DNA of 64,000 nucleotides from Edaphobacter sp. (GTDB taxonomy: Bacteria; Acidobacteriota; Terriglobia; Terriglobales; Acidobacteriaceae). The notes beneath the pieces are model-generated. The model made no database searches. It was not told the DNA's origin and worked only from the letters and a program-made list of their open reading frames with translations. Position numbers and translations under genes: made by a program. The stretch spans positions 558,001 through 622,000 of the forward strand of contig NZ_JAPWKF010000007.1 in the NCBI RefSeq assembly GCF_028283685.1, in the 5' to 3' direction. This document shows positions 1 to 8,882 of the stretch, in pieces; positions within the stretch are counted from its first letter, which is position 1; each line of letters starts with the position of its first letter.

Positions 1-1377
1 CGAGGTCAGGTCGTAGTCCACGCGCGTATCGAACGACCAGTTGTCGTAGCCCGAGGGCAGGCCGCCGAGGTAGTTGTTCTCGCGGTTCGAGTTCGTCGGC
101 TGCGGCAGATACTTCTGCATGGCCTGAGCGATCGGCGAGAGATAGCTGGCGGGGATAACGTTGAGGGTCGGCGTGCCATTCAGCTGTCCGCGGAAGGGCT
201 GACGGGTGCAGGTGCCACCGACGCAGCTGGTCGTGGTCGGATCGTAGATCTGACCTGCGAGGCCGGTCTGCGAGGTGTTGGTCAGATTCGTTCCAGCCGG
301 CAGTAGCTGCGTGAAGTCACCGGCCTGCATCTGGGTCGTCGGAATGGTATTCGAGACCGGGTTCGCGCCGTTACGGCCGTGGTAGCGGTCATACGAGGCA
401 AAGAAGAAGCCTTTATTGTGCGTCAACGGGATCGGGCCGCCGAACGTGCCCGCAATCTCGTTCTGGTTTTCGTACGGCTTCTTCGCATTCGGGTTCGTCG
501 CCAGAGCCGACTTCGCCGTGTAGCCCCACGTATCGAAGATGGTGTTGCGGAAGAACATCGCCGCGGAGCCGTGATACTTGTTGCCGCCCGACTTCATGGT
601 GAAGTTGATCAGACCGGCGCCCTGATACTCAGCCGGTGGGCTGCTGGTGACGACCTGGAACTGATCGACGGCGTCGACGTTAAGGCCGTTCGAGATCGGA
701 CGGTTATCTCCCTGCTGATTGATGGTCGACACCGGAAGGCCGTCGAGATAGACCTCGGCAAGATAGTTTCCCGTGCCTGCAATAATCGGCGACCGGGAGC
801 CGCTCTGCGCTCCGGGAACGAGAGTTGCGAACGCGGTCGGATCACGCTGCTGTCCGCTCATCTGCAGGGGAAGATTGGAGTAGGTCTCGTTCTCCATCAC
901 GGCGCCGAGCGTCGCGTTGGTCGTCTCCAGCTGCGGAGGAGCCTCAGAGACGGTCACGCTCTGATCCGCTTGTCCGATCGTGAGGGCCAGGTTCACGCCA
1001 ACCGTATGCAGTGCGTCGACCTGGATGTTCTGCTGCGTCAGGCCAGAGAAGCCGGGAGCGCTGACTGAGATGTCGTATTTGCCGGGGATCAGCGGAGAGA
1101 TCGTATACAGGCCATCTCCCGTGGTCGAACGTGTTGTTGTCACGCCGGACGCCTGGTTCTTTGCCGTCACCTTTGCATTGGGAACAACAGCTCCCGTTGC
1201 ATCGGTCACCGTACCTTGAATTGCACCTTCACCCGCAGTCTGGGCATACAGCATTCCAACGTGCGTTACGGACCCGATCGCAAAAACCATGGGAAGAACT
1301 TTTAGAGCGGCAGCAAATGCTGCGGTGGGTGCTAGACGCCGTGAACCGGCGAGGACACCTCGAAGATGAAGAGTCAC
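1..1377 (-). CDS. Oar-like TonB-dependent receptor, N-terminal part (runs off the window)
   Basis: This is an outer-membrane receptor of the Oar/carboxypeptidase-regulatory-like type, presumably for import of an oligosaccharide. The minus-strand frame is open from 1377 to the window edge. It starts with a signal sequence ending near MLYAQ, then a CarboxypepD_reg-like domain (GAIQGTVTDATGAVVPNAKV, later LIPGKYDISVSAPGF) and the plug region (DGLPVSTINQQGDNRPISNGL, then INFTMKSGGNKYHGSA and FFRNTIFD). The chosen start is GTG at 1377, because GGAGGA stands 7 nt upstream; the ATG at 1290 lies inside the signal peptide. The beta-barrel is outside the window. It is divergent from the GH35 gene, which suggests that import and hydrolysis of a galactoside are coupled; the substrate is inferred only. 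Confidence 0.88.
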   Translation of the reverse strand, partial: MTLHLRGVLAGSRRLAPTAAFAAALKVLPMVFAIGSVTHVGMLYAQTAGEGAIQGTVTDATGAVVPNAKVTAKNQASGVTTTRSTTGDGLYTISPLIPGKYDISVSAPGFSGLTQQNIQVDALHTVGVNLALTIGQADQSVTVSEAPPQLETTNATLGAVMENETYSNLPLQMSGQQRDPTAFATLVPGAQSGSRSPIIAGTGNYLAEVYLDGLPVSTINQQGDNRPISNGLNVDAVDQFQVVTSSPPAEYQGAGLINFTMKSGGNKYHGSAAMFFRNTIFDTWGYTAKSALATNPNAKKPYENQNEIAGTFGGPIPLTHNKGFFFASYDRYHGRNGANPVSNTIPTTQMQAGDFTQLLPAGTNLTNTSQTGLAGQIYDPTTTSCVGGTCTRQPFRGQLNGTPTLNVIPASYLSPIAQAMQKYLPQPTNSNRENNYLGGLPSGYDNWSFDTRVDYDLTS

Positions 1378-1437
1378 CAGACATTCCTCCAGAAGCTTTC
1401 GATAACGTGCGTGAAAGTACTCTTCGTAAAATACGTT

Positions 1438-1581
1438 TGTCAATAGAAGAATAATTCCCTAATTGCAGCCACACTTCTTCGAATCCGCACCTTTACTGCA
1501 TTTTCAGACAACACGGGCATTTGGGATATCCGTAAACAAAATAGGCAGTATGGTGTACAGGAAATAGTTCTTCTATTGACA
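1438..1581. promoter_or_regulatory. Divergent promoter region with a 14-bp inverted repeat containing TTGACA
   Basis: TGTCAATAGAAGAA at 1438-1451 is the exact reverse complement of TTCTTCTATTGACA at 1568-1581. Each copy ends in TTGACA pointing outward towards its own gene (TonB receptor on minus, GH35 on plus), so the pair may be two -35 regions with the same upstream extension, or two half-sites of one regulator. The stretch between holds no gene. Function is inferred; the repeat itself is directly seen. Confidence 0.5.
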
Positions 1582-1611
1582 TCATTGCTTTCGGCTCCTT
1601 ACCCTTCGCTG

Positions 1612-3534
1612 GTGAAGACTCTCCGGACATACACCCTGCTGGCCTTGATGCCCCTGATGGCGGCGACAGCGTTTTCGCAGCCGCCCTCTGCCCATCGCTT
1701 CGCCGTGGAAGGAGATCACTTCACCCTGAACGGCAAGCCCTTCCAGGTCATCTCCGGGGAACTTCACTATGCGCGCATTCCGCGGCAGTACTGGCGGGCG
1801 CGCCTCCGCATGGCGCGAGCGATGGGCCTGAACACGATCGCAACCTACGTCTTCTGGAACGTTCATGAGCCGCAGCCCGGCGTCTTCGACTTCACGGGAA
1901 ACAACGATCTCGCCTCCTTTATCAAAATGGCCCAGGAAGAGCACTTGAAGGTGCTGCTGCGCGCAGGACCCTACAGCTGCGCGGAGTGGGAGTTTGGCGG
2001 CTTTCCGGCGTGGCTGCTGAAGGATCCCAAGATGGCGACGGCGCTCAGGAGCAGGGACCCTGCGTTCATGACACCGGCCGAGCACTGGATCAGGCGCCTC
2101 GCGCAGGAACTTGGCCCGCTTCAGGTCGATAATGGCGGTCCTGTCATCGCCGTGCAGGTGGAGAACGAATACGGCAACTTCTCCAACGATCACATCTATA
2201 TGAAGCAGATGTACGATCTGTTTCTGCGCGCCGGCTTCAACAAGGCACTGCTCTATACGGTCGATCCCTCCAAAGCGCTCGCCAACGGCATGATCGAGGG
2301 CGTCTATTCGGGCGTGAACTTCGGAACGGGACGCGCGAAGCCTGCCTTCGAAGCACTGGAAAAGCTTCGTCCGGGGCAGCCGCTCTTCGCCACGGAATAC
2401 TGGCCCGGCTGGTTCGATCTCTGGGGACATCCTCATGAGACTCGCCCTGTCGGACCGCAACTGGAGGATCTGAATTACATCCTCAGCCACAACGGCAGCG
2501 TAAACATCTACATGATCCACGGCGGCACGAGCTTCGGCCAGATGGCAGGTGCCAGTCAAAGCACAGGGGCGTATCGCGGAAACGTCACCAGCTACGACTA
2601 TGACGCGCCCATCGATGAGGCCGGGCATCCCACGGCCAAGTTCTACGCCTACCGCGACGTCATCCTGAAGTACACGCACGAGAAGCCGCTGCCGGTGCCG
2701 TCAACCACACCCGTTATAGCCATCCCTGAATTCAGGCTCGCCCCAACGGCATCGCTCTGGAAGACACTTCCCGCGCCAGTTAAAAGTGAAGAGCCGCTGA
2801 CGATGGAACAACTCGACCAGAGCTACGGCTACGTGCTCTATCGCAAGCAGCTGACCGATCCTGTAGATGCCGTACTCAAGCTGGATCATCCATACGACTT
2901 CGCCGTGGTCTATCTCGATGGCAAGCAGGTCGGCACACTCGACCGCCACTATCATCAGGACGCAATTCCTCTCAAGACAGACGGCCCTTCGCGTCTCGAC
3001 ATTCTTGTCGAAAACACCGGACGGCTCAACTCCACCAAGTGGATGCGCGATGAGCGCAAGGGCTTTCGTGCAGCGGTGCTGGGAGAGAAGCCGCTTACAG
3101 GATGGGAGATCTATTCCCTTCCCATGCAGACGCCTCCGCAAGCAGGTGCAGCGAGCGCCGATGGTCCGCACTTCTCTTCCGGCAGCTTTACCTTGAAGAC
3201 CGTCGGTGACAGCTACCTGGACATTCGCAGCCTGGGCAAAGGCCTGATCTGGATCAACGGCCACCCGCTGGGACGCTTCTGGAACATCGGGCCGCAGGGC
3301 ACTCTCTATGTGCCCGCTCCATGGCTGAAAAAAGGGCGCAATGACGTGGCCATCTTCGAACTTCTCAGCACAGCGCCGTCACCCACGTTGAAGGGGCTGA
3401 ACGCGGCAATTCTTGATGCACCGACACCGGGGTATGAGAGTGATCCGGAGCGACACAAGAAGAAGTCCGACGACGGAGAGTTCGGCACCAAGCTGGCAGC
3501 TCCCGCAGACGCCACGAAAAAGCCAGTTCCGTAA
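1612..3534 (+). CDS. Secreted glycoside hydrolase family 35 beta-galactosidase
   Basis: It hydrolyses terminal beta-galactosides, presumably from hemicellulose or pectin side chains, outside the cytoplasm. The mature start resembles GH35 (FTLNGKPFQVISGELHYARIP, then MGLNTIATYVFWNVHEP). The acid/base Glu lies in VENEYGN (about residue 186) and the nucleophile Glu in ATEYWPGWFD (about residue 262). C-terminal jelly-roll segments carry the GH35 signature GKGLIWINGHPLGRFW. A signal peptide (KTLRTYTLLALMPLMAATAFSQ region) opens the protein. The frame extends to TTG at 1576, but that codon lies inside the repeated promoter element, so GTG 1612 is preferred even though no Shine-Dalgarno is visible. 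About 640 residues is normal for the family. Confidence 0.92.
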   Translation: MKTLRTYTLLALMPLMAATAFSQPPSAHRFAVEGDHFTLNGKPFQVISGELHYARIPRQYWRARLRMARAMGLNTIATYVFWNVHEPQPGVFDFTGNNDLASFIKMAQEEHLKVLLRAGPYSCAEWEFGGFPAWLLKDPKMATALRSRDPAFMTPAEHWIRRLAQELGPLQVDNGGPVIAVQVENEYGNFSNDHIYMKQMYDLFLRAGFNKALLYTVDPSKALANGMIEGVYSGVNFGTGRAKPAFEALEKLRPGQPLFATEYWPGWFDLWGHPHETRPVGPQLEDLNYILSHNGSVNIYMIHGGTSFGQMAGASQSTGAYRGNVTSYDYDAPIDEAGHPTAKFYAYRDVILKYTHEKPLPVPSTTPVIAIPEFRLAPTASLWKTLPAPVKSEEPLTMEQLDQSYGYVLYRKQLTDPVDAVLKLDHPYDFAVVYLDGKQVGTLDRHYHQDAIPLKTDGPSRLDILVENTGRLNSTKWMRDERKGFRAAVLGEKPLTGWEIYSLPMQTPPQAGAASADGPHFSSGSFTLKTVGDSYLDIRSLGKGLIWINGHPLGRFWNIGPQGTLYVPAPWLKKGRNDVAIFELLSTAPSPTLKGLNAAILDAPTPGYESDPERHKKKSDDGEFGTKLAAPADATKKPVP

Positions 3535-3600
3535 CCTGGCCATCTTCCGTATAAGCGTTGCCTGAGATTCTGCCGTTAAGAGGTCGAGCGTAATTTGCAC

Positions 3601-4875
3601 CTAACGCTCGTATGGCTTCTCCAGATTAAAAAACGGTGCTACCGGCAGGACGACGCTTTGCAGCGAGTCAGGCTTCGCAGGATTGAAGCGCAGCGACGGC
3701 TGGCGCAGCTGCCTGGTCAAAGGAAGACCTGCCTGCTGAATCCCAAGCACGACGCATCGCGCCAGTTCATAGGCGCCATAACCGTCGAAGTGCGTGTCGT
3801 CATGCAGCGGCTGGATCTGCCCGGGATAGGTATTGGCATCGGCATAGACGAAGAGGCTCTTTGACTTCGCCTCGCCGACTGCCTCGTAAAGTATTTTGCT
3901 CATCGCATTCAGATCGATGAGGGACACATGATCCGCATCCGCCAGCTTCTTCATGGTTTGGGGATAGGGAGCAAGAGTGTCGGTCACATGTCCGCCACGA
4001 TCGTAGGTTCGCCGATTCATGCTCGTCACCAGGACCGGCGTCGCGCCTTTGCTTCGCGCCAGATTCGTGTATTTCTGGAGAAGATCTTCGTATCGCTCCG
4101 GCGACACATAGCCTTTGCCCGGCTTCTGATCGTTATGGGCGAACTGAATGAAGAGGTAGTCCCCGCGATGCAGCGTGCTGAAGATCTTGGCGAAGCGGCC
4201 TTCCCCCTCAAAGCTGGCGATCGTCTCGCCGGATTCAGCGTCATTCGCGATCGCCAACTCGGGTCCAAAGAAGCCTGGCAGCATCTGTCCCCATGCCGCC
4301 CAGGGCTCATTATCCTGATCGACGACGGTCGAGTCACCCGCAAGATAAACCGTGGGAGTCGCAGGATCGGCTGGCTGAATGCGGATGCTGCGTACCGAGG
4401 GATGGGTTCCCGCGAACTCAAGCGTCAACTTGTCGTCCCAGTTCAGTGAGTTCAACTCGCGCGGCTTGCGCTTTACGACACGCCCACCACTTCCTGCGAT
4501 CTCCGGCCGCCGTACGTTGACCACGAAGCTCTCGGTGCGCGTCTTTCCCGCGGCCGTCGCCACGTGGAAGAGCATCAACCGCCTCGCTTCCGCACGGACG
4601 GTCGTTACCGCGGCGTACGATCCGCCGAGGACGACCGTGACGCGATAGTTCCCTTCCTCCAATGGAACGGAGAAGAAGAAGCCACTCTCCGAACTGCAAC
4701 CGCTGGGGCTCACAGCAGGGGAGGCTTCCAGGTCGAATCCCGCTGCCTTGTCGCTGTATATGGTGGATGCCTGCAACACCGTAGTCCCGGGCGCGCTCTT
4801 TCCTGCACCACACAGAAAAGTTTGCGCAGAACACGTAACCGCCAGGCAGAGCAGAGGAAGTACGACCTTGAACAT
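3601..4875 (-). CDS. Secreted SGNH esterase, rhamnogalacturonan acetylesterase-like (CE12)
   Basis: It probably removes acetyl groups from pectin (rhamnogalacturonan). A signal peptide (MFKVVLPLLCLAVTCSAQ) precedes an N-terminal beta-rich domain (roughly residues 20-165), then the SGNH core: block I GDSTVVD (about residue 178), block III HNDQKPG, and block V HDDTHFDGYGA (about residue 359) with the catalytic Asp/His. The start at 4875 has CGGAG about 6 nt upstream; the frame is open further to 4932 without such a site. It is convergent with the GH35 gene, and the locus fits pectin side-chain breakdown. Assignment to CE12 rather than another SGNH family is by motif recognition. Confidence 0.85.
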   Translation of the reverse strand: MFKVVLPLLCLAVTCSAQTFLCGAGKSAPGTTVLQASTIYSDKAAGFDLEASPAVSPSGCSSESGFFFSVPLEEGNYRVTVVLGGSYAAVTTVRAEARRLMLFHVATAAGKTRTESFVVNVRRPEIAGSGGRVVKRKPRELNSLNWDDKLTLEFAGTHPSVRSIRIQPADPATPTVYLAGDSTVVDQDNEPWAAWGQMLPGFFGPELAIANDAESGETIASFEGEGRFAKIFSTLHRGDYLFIQFAHNDQKPGKGYVSPERYEDLLQKYTNLARSKGATPVLVTSMNRRTYDRGGHVTDTLAPYPQTMKKLADADHVSLIDLNAMSKILYEAVGEAKSKSLFVYADANTYPGQIQPLHDDTHFDGYGAYELARCVVLGIQQAGLPLTRQLRQPSLRFNPAKPDSLQSVVLPVAPFFNLEKPYER

Positions 4876-5140
4876 AACCACTCCGAATTGAATGCGAAAT
4901 CGAGTCTTTAGATTAGAGCAAACTCCAAGCATCGCCGGAATCCACCGGCGCAGGCGCTAATCGCCCAGCACGTTCAACGTGGCAGAGACAGCAGTCTAAG
5001 GAAGTGTCTGCTGACCTTGTTGGCGTGAAATGCGGAGTGCCTCAATGCAGCGCAAAAGAATCTTCCTGAGATGCGCTGCCACCAACAAAGGCGGAGCCCC
5101 ATATCAGCGCGCTCCGTCTCTTGGCAGCGGCCTTGCACAT

Positions 5141-5926
5141 CTAGACGACGATGACTTCAATGCCTTGCTTGATAAGGCAATCCACCACGTCATCGGCGAT
5201 GCCATCATCCGTAATCAGCGTGTGAATACTGGAGATCGGGCAAACCAGCGCCGGACTGACCTTGCCGATCTTCGACGAGTCGGCAACGACGATCACCTTT
5301 CGCGCCTGCCGCAGCATGGTGCTTGCGACTGCCGCCTCCTCCACCTCCAGAGTCGTCAAACCGTGCTTCAGATCGAAGCCGGTCACGGTGAGAAACGCCT
5401 TGTCCATAAACACGTCGCGCAGGAAGTTCACCGCGGCCTGACCTGCGAGCGCAAAGGTCCAGGCCCATGCCAGCGTGCCTCCGGTCAGCATGGTTTTGAT
5501 CGCGGGCTGGTTGCAAAGCTCCATGCCGATGTTCACAGCATTCGTCACCACCGTGATCCCGCGGCGATAGCGCAACGCGCGGCCAATCTGCGTCGTCGTC
5601 GTCCCCGCCGTTAGGCCGATGACGTCTTTCTCTTGCACCAGATCCGCTGCCGCCAGGGCGATGCGGCGCTTCTGATCTGCTGCGCGATGCTCGCGGGCCT
5701 GGAAGGAGGTGTCGTGGCGAAACGGCTCATAGAGCAGCGGCTCGACCAGCTTCACCCCGCCGTGCGTTCGCAGGACCAGGCCTCGCCGTTCCAGACGGCC
5801 AAGATCCCTGCGGATGTTCTGCGCGGACGTGCCAACCTGCTCGGCCAGCTGCTGCACCGAGATCTCGCCTGTTCGCAGCAAGGCTTTCATGACTTGGTCG
5901 CCACGATTCTCTGTTTTGATGGACAT
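5141..5926 (-). CDS. DeoR-family transcriptional regulator of sugar metabolism
   Basis: It has an N-terminal DeoR helix-turn-helix (residues about 5-60: RGDQVMKALLRTGEISVQQLAEQVGTSAQNIRRDLGRLERRGLVLRTHGG) and a DeoRC phosphosugar-binding domain (KRRIALAAADLV, IGLTAGTTTTQIGRAL, VVTNAVNIGMEL, DKAFLTVTGFD). DeoR proteins are usually repressors released by a phosphorylated sugar. ATG at 5926 (MSIKTENRG) is preferred over the longer frame to 5992 because the family fold starts there, though no strong ribosome site is visible. It is divergent from the GH115 gene with about 180 bp between, so it likely controls that gene. Confidence 0.88.
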   Translation of the reverse strand: MSIKTENRGDQVMKALLRTGEISVQQLAEQVGTSAQNIRRDLGRLERRGLVLRTHGGVKLVEPLLYEPFRHDTSFQAREHRAADQKRRIALAAADLVQEKDVIGLTAGTTTTQIGRALRYRRGITVVTNAVNIGMELCNQPAIKTMLTGGTLAWAWTFALAGQAAVNFLRDVFMDKAFLTVTGFDLKHGLTTLEVEEAAVASTMLRQARKVIVVADSSKIGKVSPALVCPISSIHTLITDDGIADDVVDCLIKQGIEVIVV

Positions 5927-6105
5927 AGGACGTCGCCAGTCTAGCGCATCGAATTCATGACGCGATATTCCAAGACCGATACCCTCCCACAAACGACTGC
6001 TTCACCATACTCTCCCTCACAATGGGCCCAGAGCCGGGCTATCCGCCCCTGCCGATACACTAGATCGGTGCGCGCTGCCAACAGCAGCCGTCGGGGCAAA
6101 CATCC

Positions 6106-8865
6106 ATGGTGAAATCCTCTTCGATTCTGCCGTTCGCGGCCTGCATCGCCTTCTCTGCCGTCTCCTTCGCACAATCCGCGTCACCACTCGTCAGTCTCGA
6201 CCGCGCACCGTCCCCGTCAGAGTTTCTTCTTGCCACCGAGTCGCACGCAGCAGACCTCTATGTCTCTCCCGAGAGCCAAAATACAGTTCGTGTCGTCGCC
6301 GAAGCCTTTGCCTCCGACGTGAAACAGGTGGCCGGCGTTGCGCCGCGCCTCTTCTCCGCCCTCGATCAGCAGCATACCCAGGACATCGTGATCGTCGGCG
6401 TCCTCGGCCACTCGCCGGAGATCGATCGCCTGGTCGCGGAGCACCGGCTGGATGTCTCCGCCGTCGCCGGGCGATGGGAGAGCGCAGTCACAGCCGTCGT
6501 TCCCTCTCCCATGCCGGGCGTTCGTCGCGCACTGGTGATCGCGGGCAGTGACCGTCGTGGCGCGGCATACGCCCTGTTCACTATCTCGCGCCAGATGGGC
6601 GTCTCCCCCTGGACCTGGTGGGCCGACGTGCCGGTCGCGCATCACCGCGCCATCTATATTCGCTCCGGCTCGCATCTCCAGCACGAGCCGTCCGTGCCCT
6701 ATCGCGGCATCTTTTTGAACGACGAAGACTGGGGGCTGCGCCCATGGGCGGCAAAGAAGATGGACCCCACCATCGATCGCGGCCACGGAAATATAGGCCC
6801 GCACACCTACGAACGCATCTTCGAGCTGCTGTTGCGCCTGCATGCCAACTCGCTGTGGCCAGCGATGCATCCCGGCTCACTGGCGTTTAATGCGGTGCCC
6901 GAGAATGCGAAGCTCGCCGACAAATGGGGCATTGTGATGGGCTCCTCCCACTCCGAGGCCCTGCTGCGAAATAACGTCGGCGAATGGAACCGAAAGACCG
7001 ACGGCCCCTGGAACTACCAGGAGAACGCCGACGCGATGCGCGCCTACTGGGATAAACGTCTCGTGGAAAACGGTGCCTATGAGAACTTCTACACCGTTGG
7101 CCTGCGCGGATTGCACGACTCCGGTCTAGAAGCCACCGGCAGCCCCGAGGTCAAAGCCCGTCTGGTCGAAAGCGTCGTGGAGGCACAGCGGCATCTGCTC
7201 GAGCAGCGCGTGAACCCCGACATCACAAAGATCCCACAGATCATCTGGCTCTATAAGGAGTCGCTCGATCTCTATCGCGTCGGCATGAAGGTTCCGCCTG
7301 ACGTCACGTTAGGCTGGACCGACGACAACTACGGCTACCTTCGCGAGCTGCCCGACGCCGAAGAGCAACGCCGCCCCGGCGGCTCCGGCATCTACTATCA
7401 CGTCTCCTACTGGGGCGCTCCGCACGACTATCTCTGGCTCTGCACCACGCCGCCTGCCCTCATCCGCGAGGAGATGACCAAGGCCTACGAACACAACGCA
7501 CGTCGCTACTGGGTGCTCAACGTCGGCGACCTCAAGCCAGCCGAGATCGACATCGACTACTTCATGCAGCTGGCCTGGGACGAGCCGGCTATATCACGGC
7601 TCGATCCCCAGACCTTTCTCGAGCGCTGGTTCGCCGAGCAGTTCCCCGTCACCGAAGATCACGTCAAGCCCTCCGCCTTCGCATCGCAGATGGCGCAGCT
7701 CATGACTCGCTACTACCAGCTGAACTTCATTCGCAAGCCGGAGTTCATGGGCTTCAACGGCTACAACGACGGCGTCCGCCGCACCAGCTTCAACCCCTAT
7801 GCCTGGGGCACGGTTCCGCCCGAACATGGCTCGCTCGCCAACCAGAACACCGACCGCAGCCAGCACTGGCGCGAGCTGCGCCACACCGAACAAGCACTGG
7901 CGCAGCATCTTCCGGAGGCATACAAAAACGCGTTCTTCGAACTGGTGAAGTACCCGATCGAGGCCGCCGCGCAGCAGAACTTCAAGTTCCTCGAGACTGA
8001 CCGCAGCTTCCTTTCATCTGCCCCCAACCTGCCACAACCGCTTGAAGATCCTACGGCGGCGGCCCGCGAGGCTCACACTGCCTACGACGAGATCCAGCAG
8101 CTCACCGCGCAGTACAACGCCCTTGCAGACGGAAAGTGGGACGGCATGATGTCCTCGCATCCGCGCAATCGCCACGTCTTCGAGATGCCCGCCACCGGTC
8201 CAGCTTCATCAGGCACCACGGAATCCACACCACCATCATGGGCGCCCCAATCCGCCTCCGCCGCGGCGAGCACCATCTCCATCGCCGCTGCTCACTTCAA
8301 TCGCAGGCTGGACACCGACGTGGCGTCGTGGACGGTTATTCCTCATCTCGGCATCTCGAATGAAGCAGACGGTCCAGCCAGCGTTGTCGTCTTCGGTTCG
8401 CCCGGCCTGCTGGCCAATCAACCTGCACCCGCAAAGTCGCCGTGGATCGAGTACGACTTCACAGCTAAAACTTCAGGTCCCGCGACACTGGCCCTGCATC
8501 TGCTGCCGACCTTCCCTGTTGACTCCGAGCACCAGCTGCGCTTCGCCGTCGCCATCGACCATCAGCCCCCCATCGAACTCGACGCTGCGGCCCCGACAGA
8601 GCCCGTAGCTGCAGCCGTCGCAGGGGATGGCCCGTCAAATTCAGGCTGGGCCGAAAACGTTCTGCGCAACGACGCGATCAGCACAATCAAACTTGGTTCG
8701 CTCAACGCAGGCCATCACACGCTGACCCTCTTCTACCGCGACCCAGGCGTCGTCTTCCAGCACATCGTTCTTACGTTCCCCGGAGCCGCGCCGGCTTATC
8801 CCGTCCCTCCAGCCACTGCCCCCTCGAAGGCAGTTACACCTCACACCGCGGCAAGCAAGCGCTAA
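6106..8865 (+). CDS. Secreted glycoside hydrolase family 115 (xylan alpha-1,2-glucuronidase)
   Basis: GH115 enzymes remove (4-O-methyl)-glucuronic acid side groups from xylan. A signal peptide (MVKSSSILPFAACIAFSAVSFAQ) is followed by the GH115 N-terminal region (DIVIVGVLG; VRRALVIAGSDRRGAAYALFTISRQMGVSPWTWW), the barrel (PYRGIFLNDEDWGLRPWA, HANSLWPAMHPGSLAFN, GSSHSEALLRNNVGEW, LGWTDDNYGYLRELP, YYHVSYWGAPHDYLWLCTTPP, WVLNVGDLKPAEIDIDYFM) and a C-terminal beta-sandwich ending in LRNDAISTIKLGSLNAGHHTLTLFYRDPGVVFQHI. 919 residues is typical. It is divergent from the DeoR regulator. The sequence shows no clear Shine-Dalgarno. Confidence 0.92.
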   Translation: MVKSSSILPFAACIAFSAVSFAQSASPLVSLDRAPSPSEFLLATESHAADLYVSPESQNTVRVVAEAFASDVKQVAGVAPRLFSALDQQHTQDIVIVGVLGHSPEIDRLVAEHRLDVSAVAGRWESAVTAVVPSPMPGVRRALVIAGSDRRGAAYALFTISRQMGVSPWTWWADVPVAHHRAIYIRSGSHLQHEPSVPYRGIFLNDEDWGLRPWAAKKMDPTIDRGHGNIGPHTYERIFELLLRLHANSLWPAMHPGSLAFNAVPENAKLADKWGIVMGSSHSEALLRNNVGEWNRKTDGPWNYQENADAMRAYWDKRLVENGAYENFYTVGLRGLHDSGLEATGSPEVKARLVESVVEAQRHLLEQRVNPDITKIPQIIWLYKESLDLYRVGMKVPPDVTLGWTDDNYGYLRELPDAEEQRRPGGSGIYYHVSYWGAPHDYLWLCTTPPALIREEMTKAYEHNARRYWVLNVGDLKPAEIDIDYFMQLAWDEPAISRLDPQTFLERWFAEQFPVTEDHVKPSAFASQMAQLMTRYYQLNFIRKPEFMGFNGYNDGVRRTSFNPYAWGTVPPEHGSLANQNTDRSQHWRELRHTEQALAQHLPEAYKNAFFELVKYPIEAAAQQNFKFLETDRSFLSSAPNLPQPLEDPTAAAREAHTAYDEIQQLTAQYNALADGKWDGMMSSHPRNRHVFEMPATGPASSGTTESTPPSWAPQSASAAASTISIAAAHFNRRLDTDVASWTVIPHLGISNEADGPASVVVFGSPGLLANQPAPAKSPWIEYDFTAKTSGPATLALHLLPTFPVDSEHQLRFAVAIDHQPPIELDAAAPTEPVAAAVAGDGPSNSGWAENVLRNDAISTIKLGSLNAGHHTLTLFYRDPGVVFQHIVLTFPGAAPAYPVPPATAPSKAVTPHTAASKR

Positions 8866-8882
8866 CGGCTTGCGTCCGGAAC

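Noticed and set aside
379..1068. Open plus-strand frame of 229 codons opposite the partial TonB receptor
   Set aside because: It mirrors the receptor, has no family pattern or ribosome site, and the minus frame shows clear domains. Similar long antisense frames at 1582-2679, 10516-12264, 12415-13560, 57466-58776, 59075-60319 and 61595-62503 were rejected for the same reason.
1576..1611. TTG 1576 as the GH35 start
   Set aside because: It lies in the repeated TTGACA element; the signal peptide begins best at GTG 1612.
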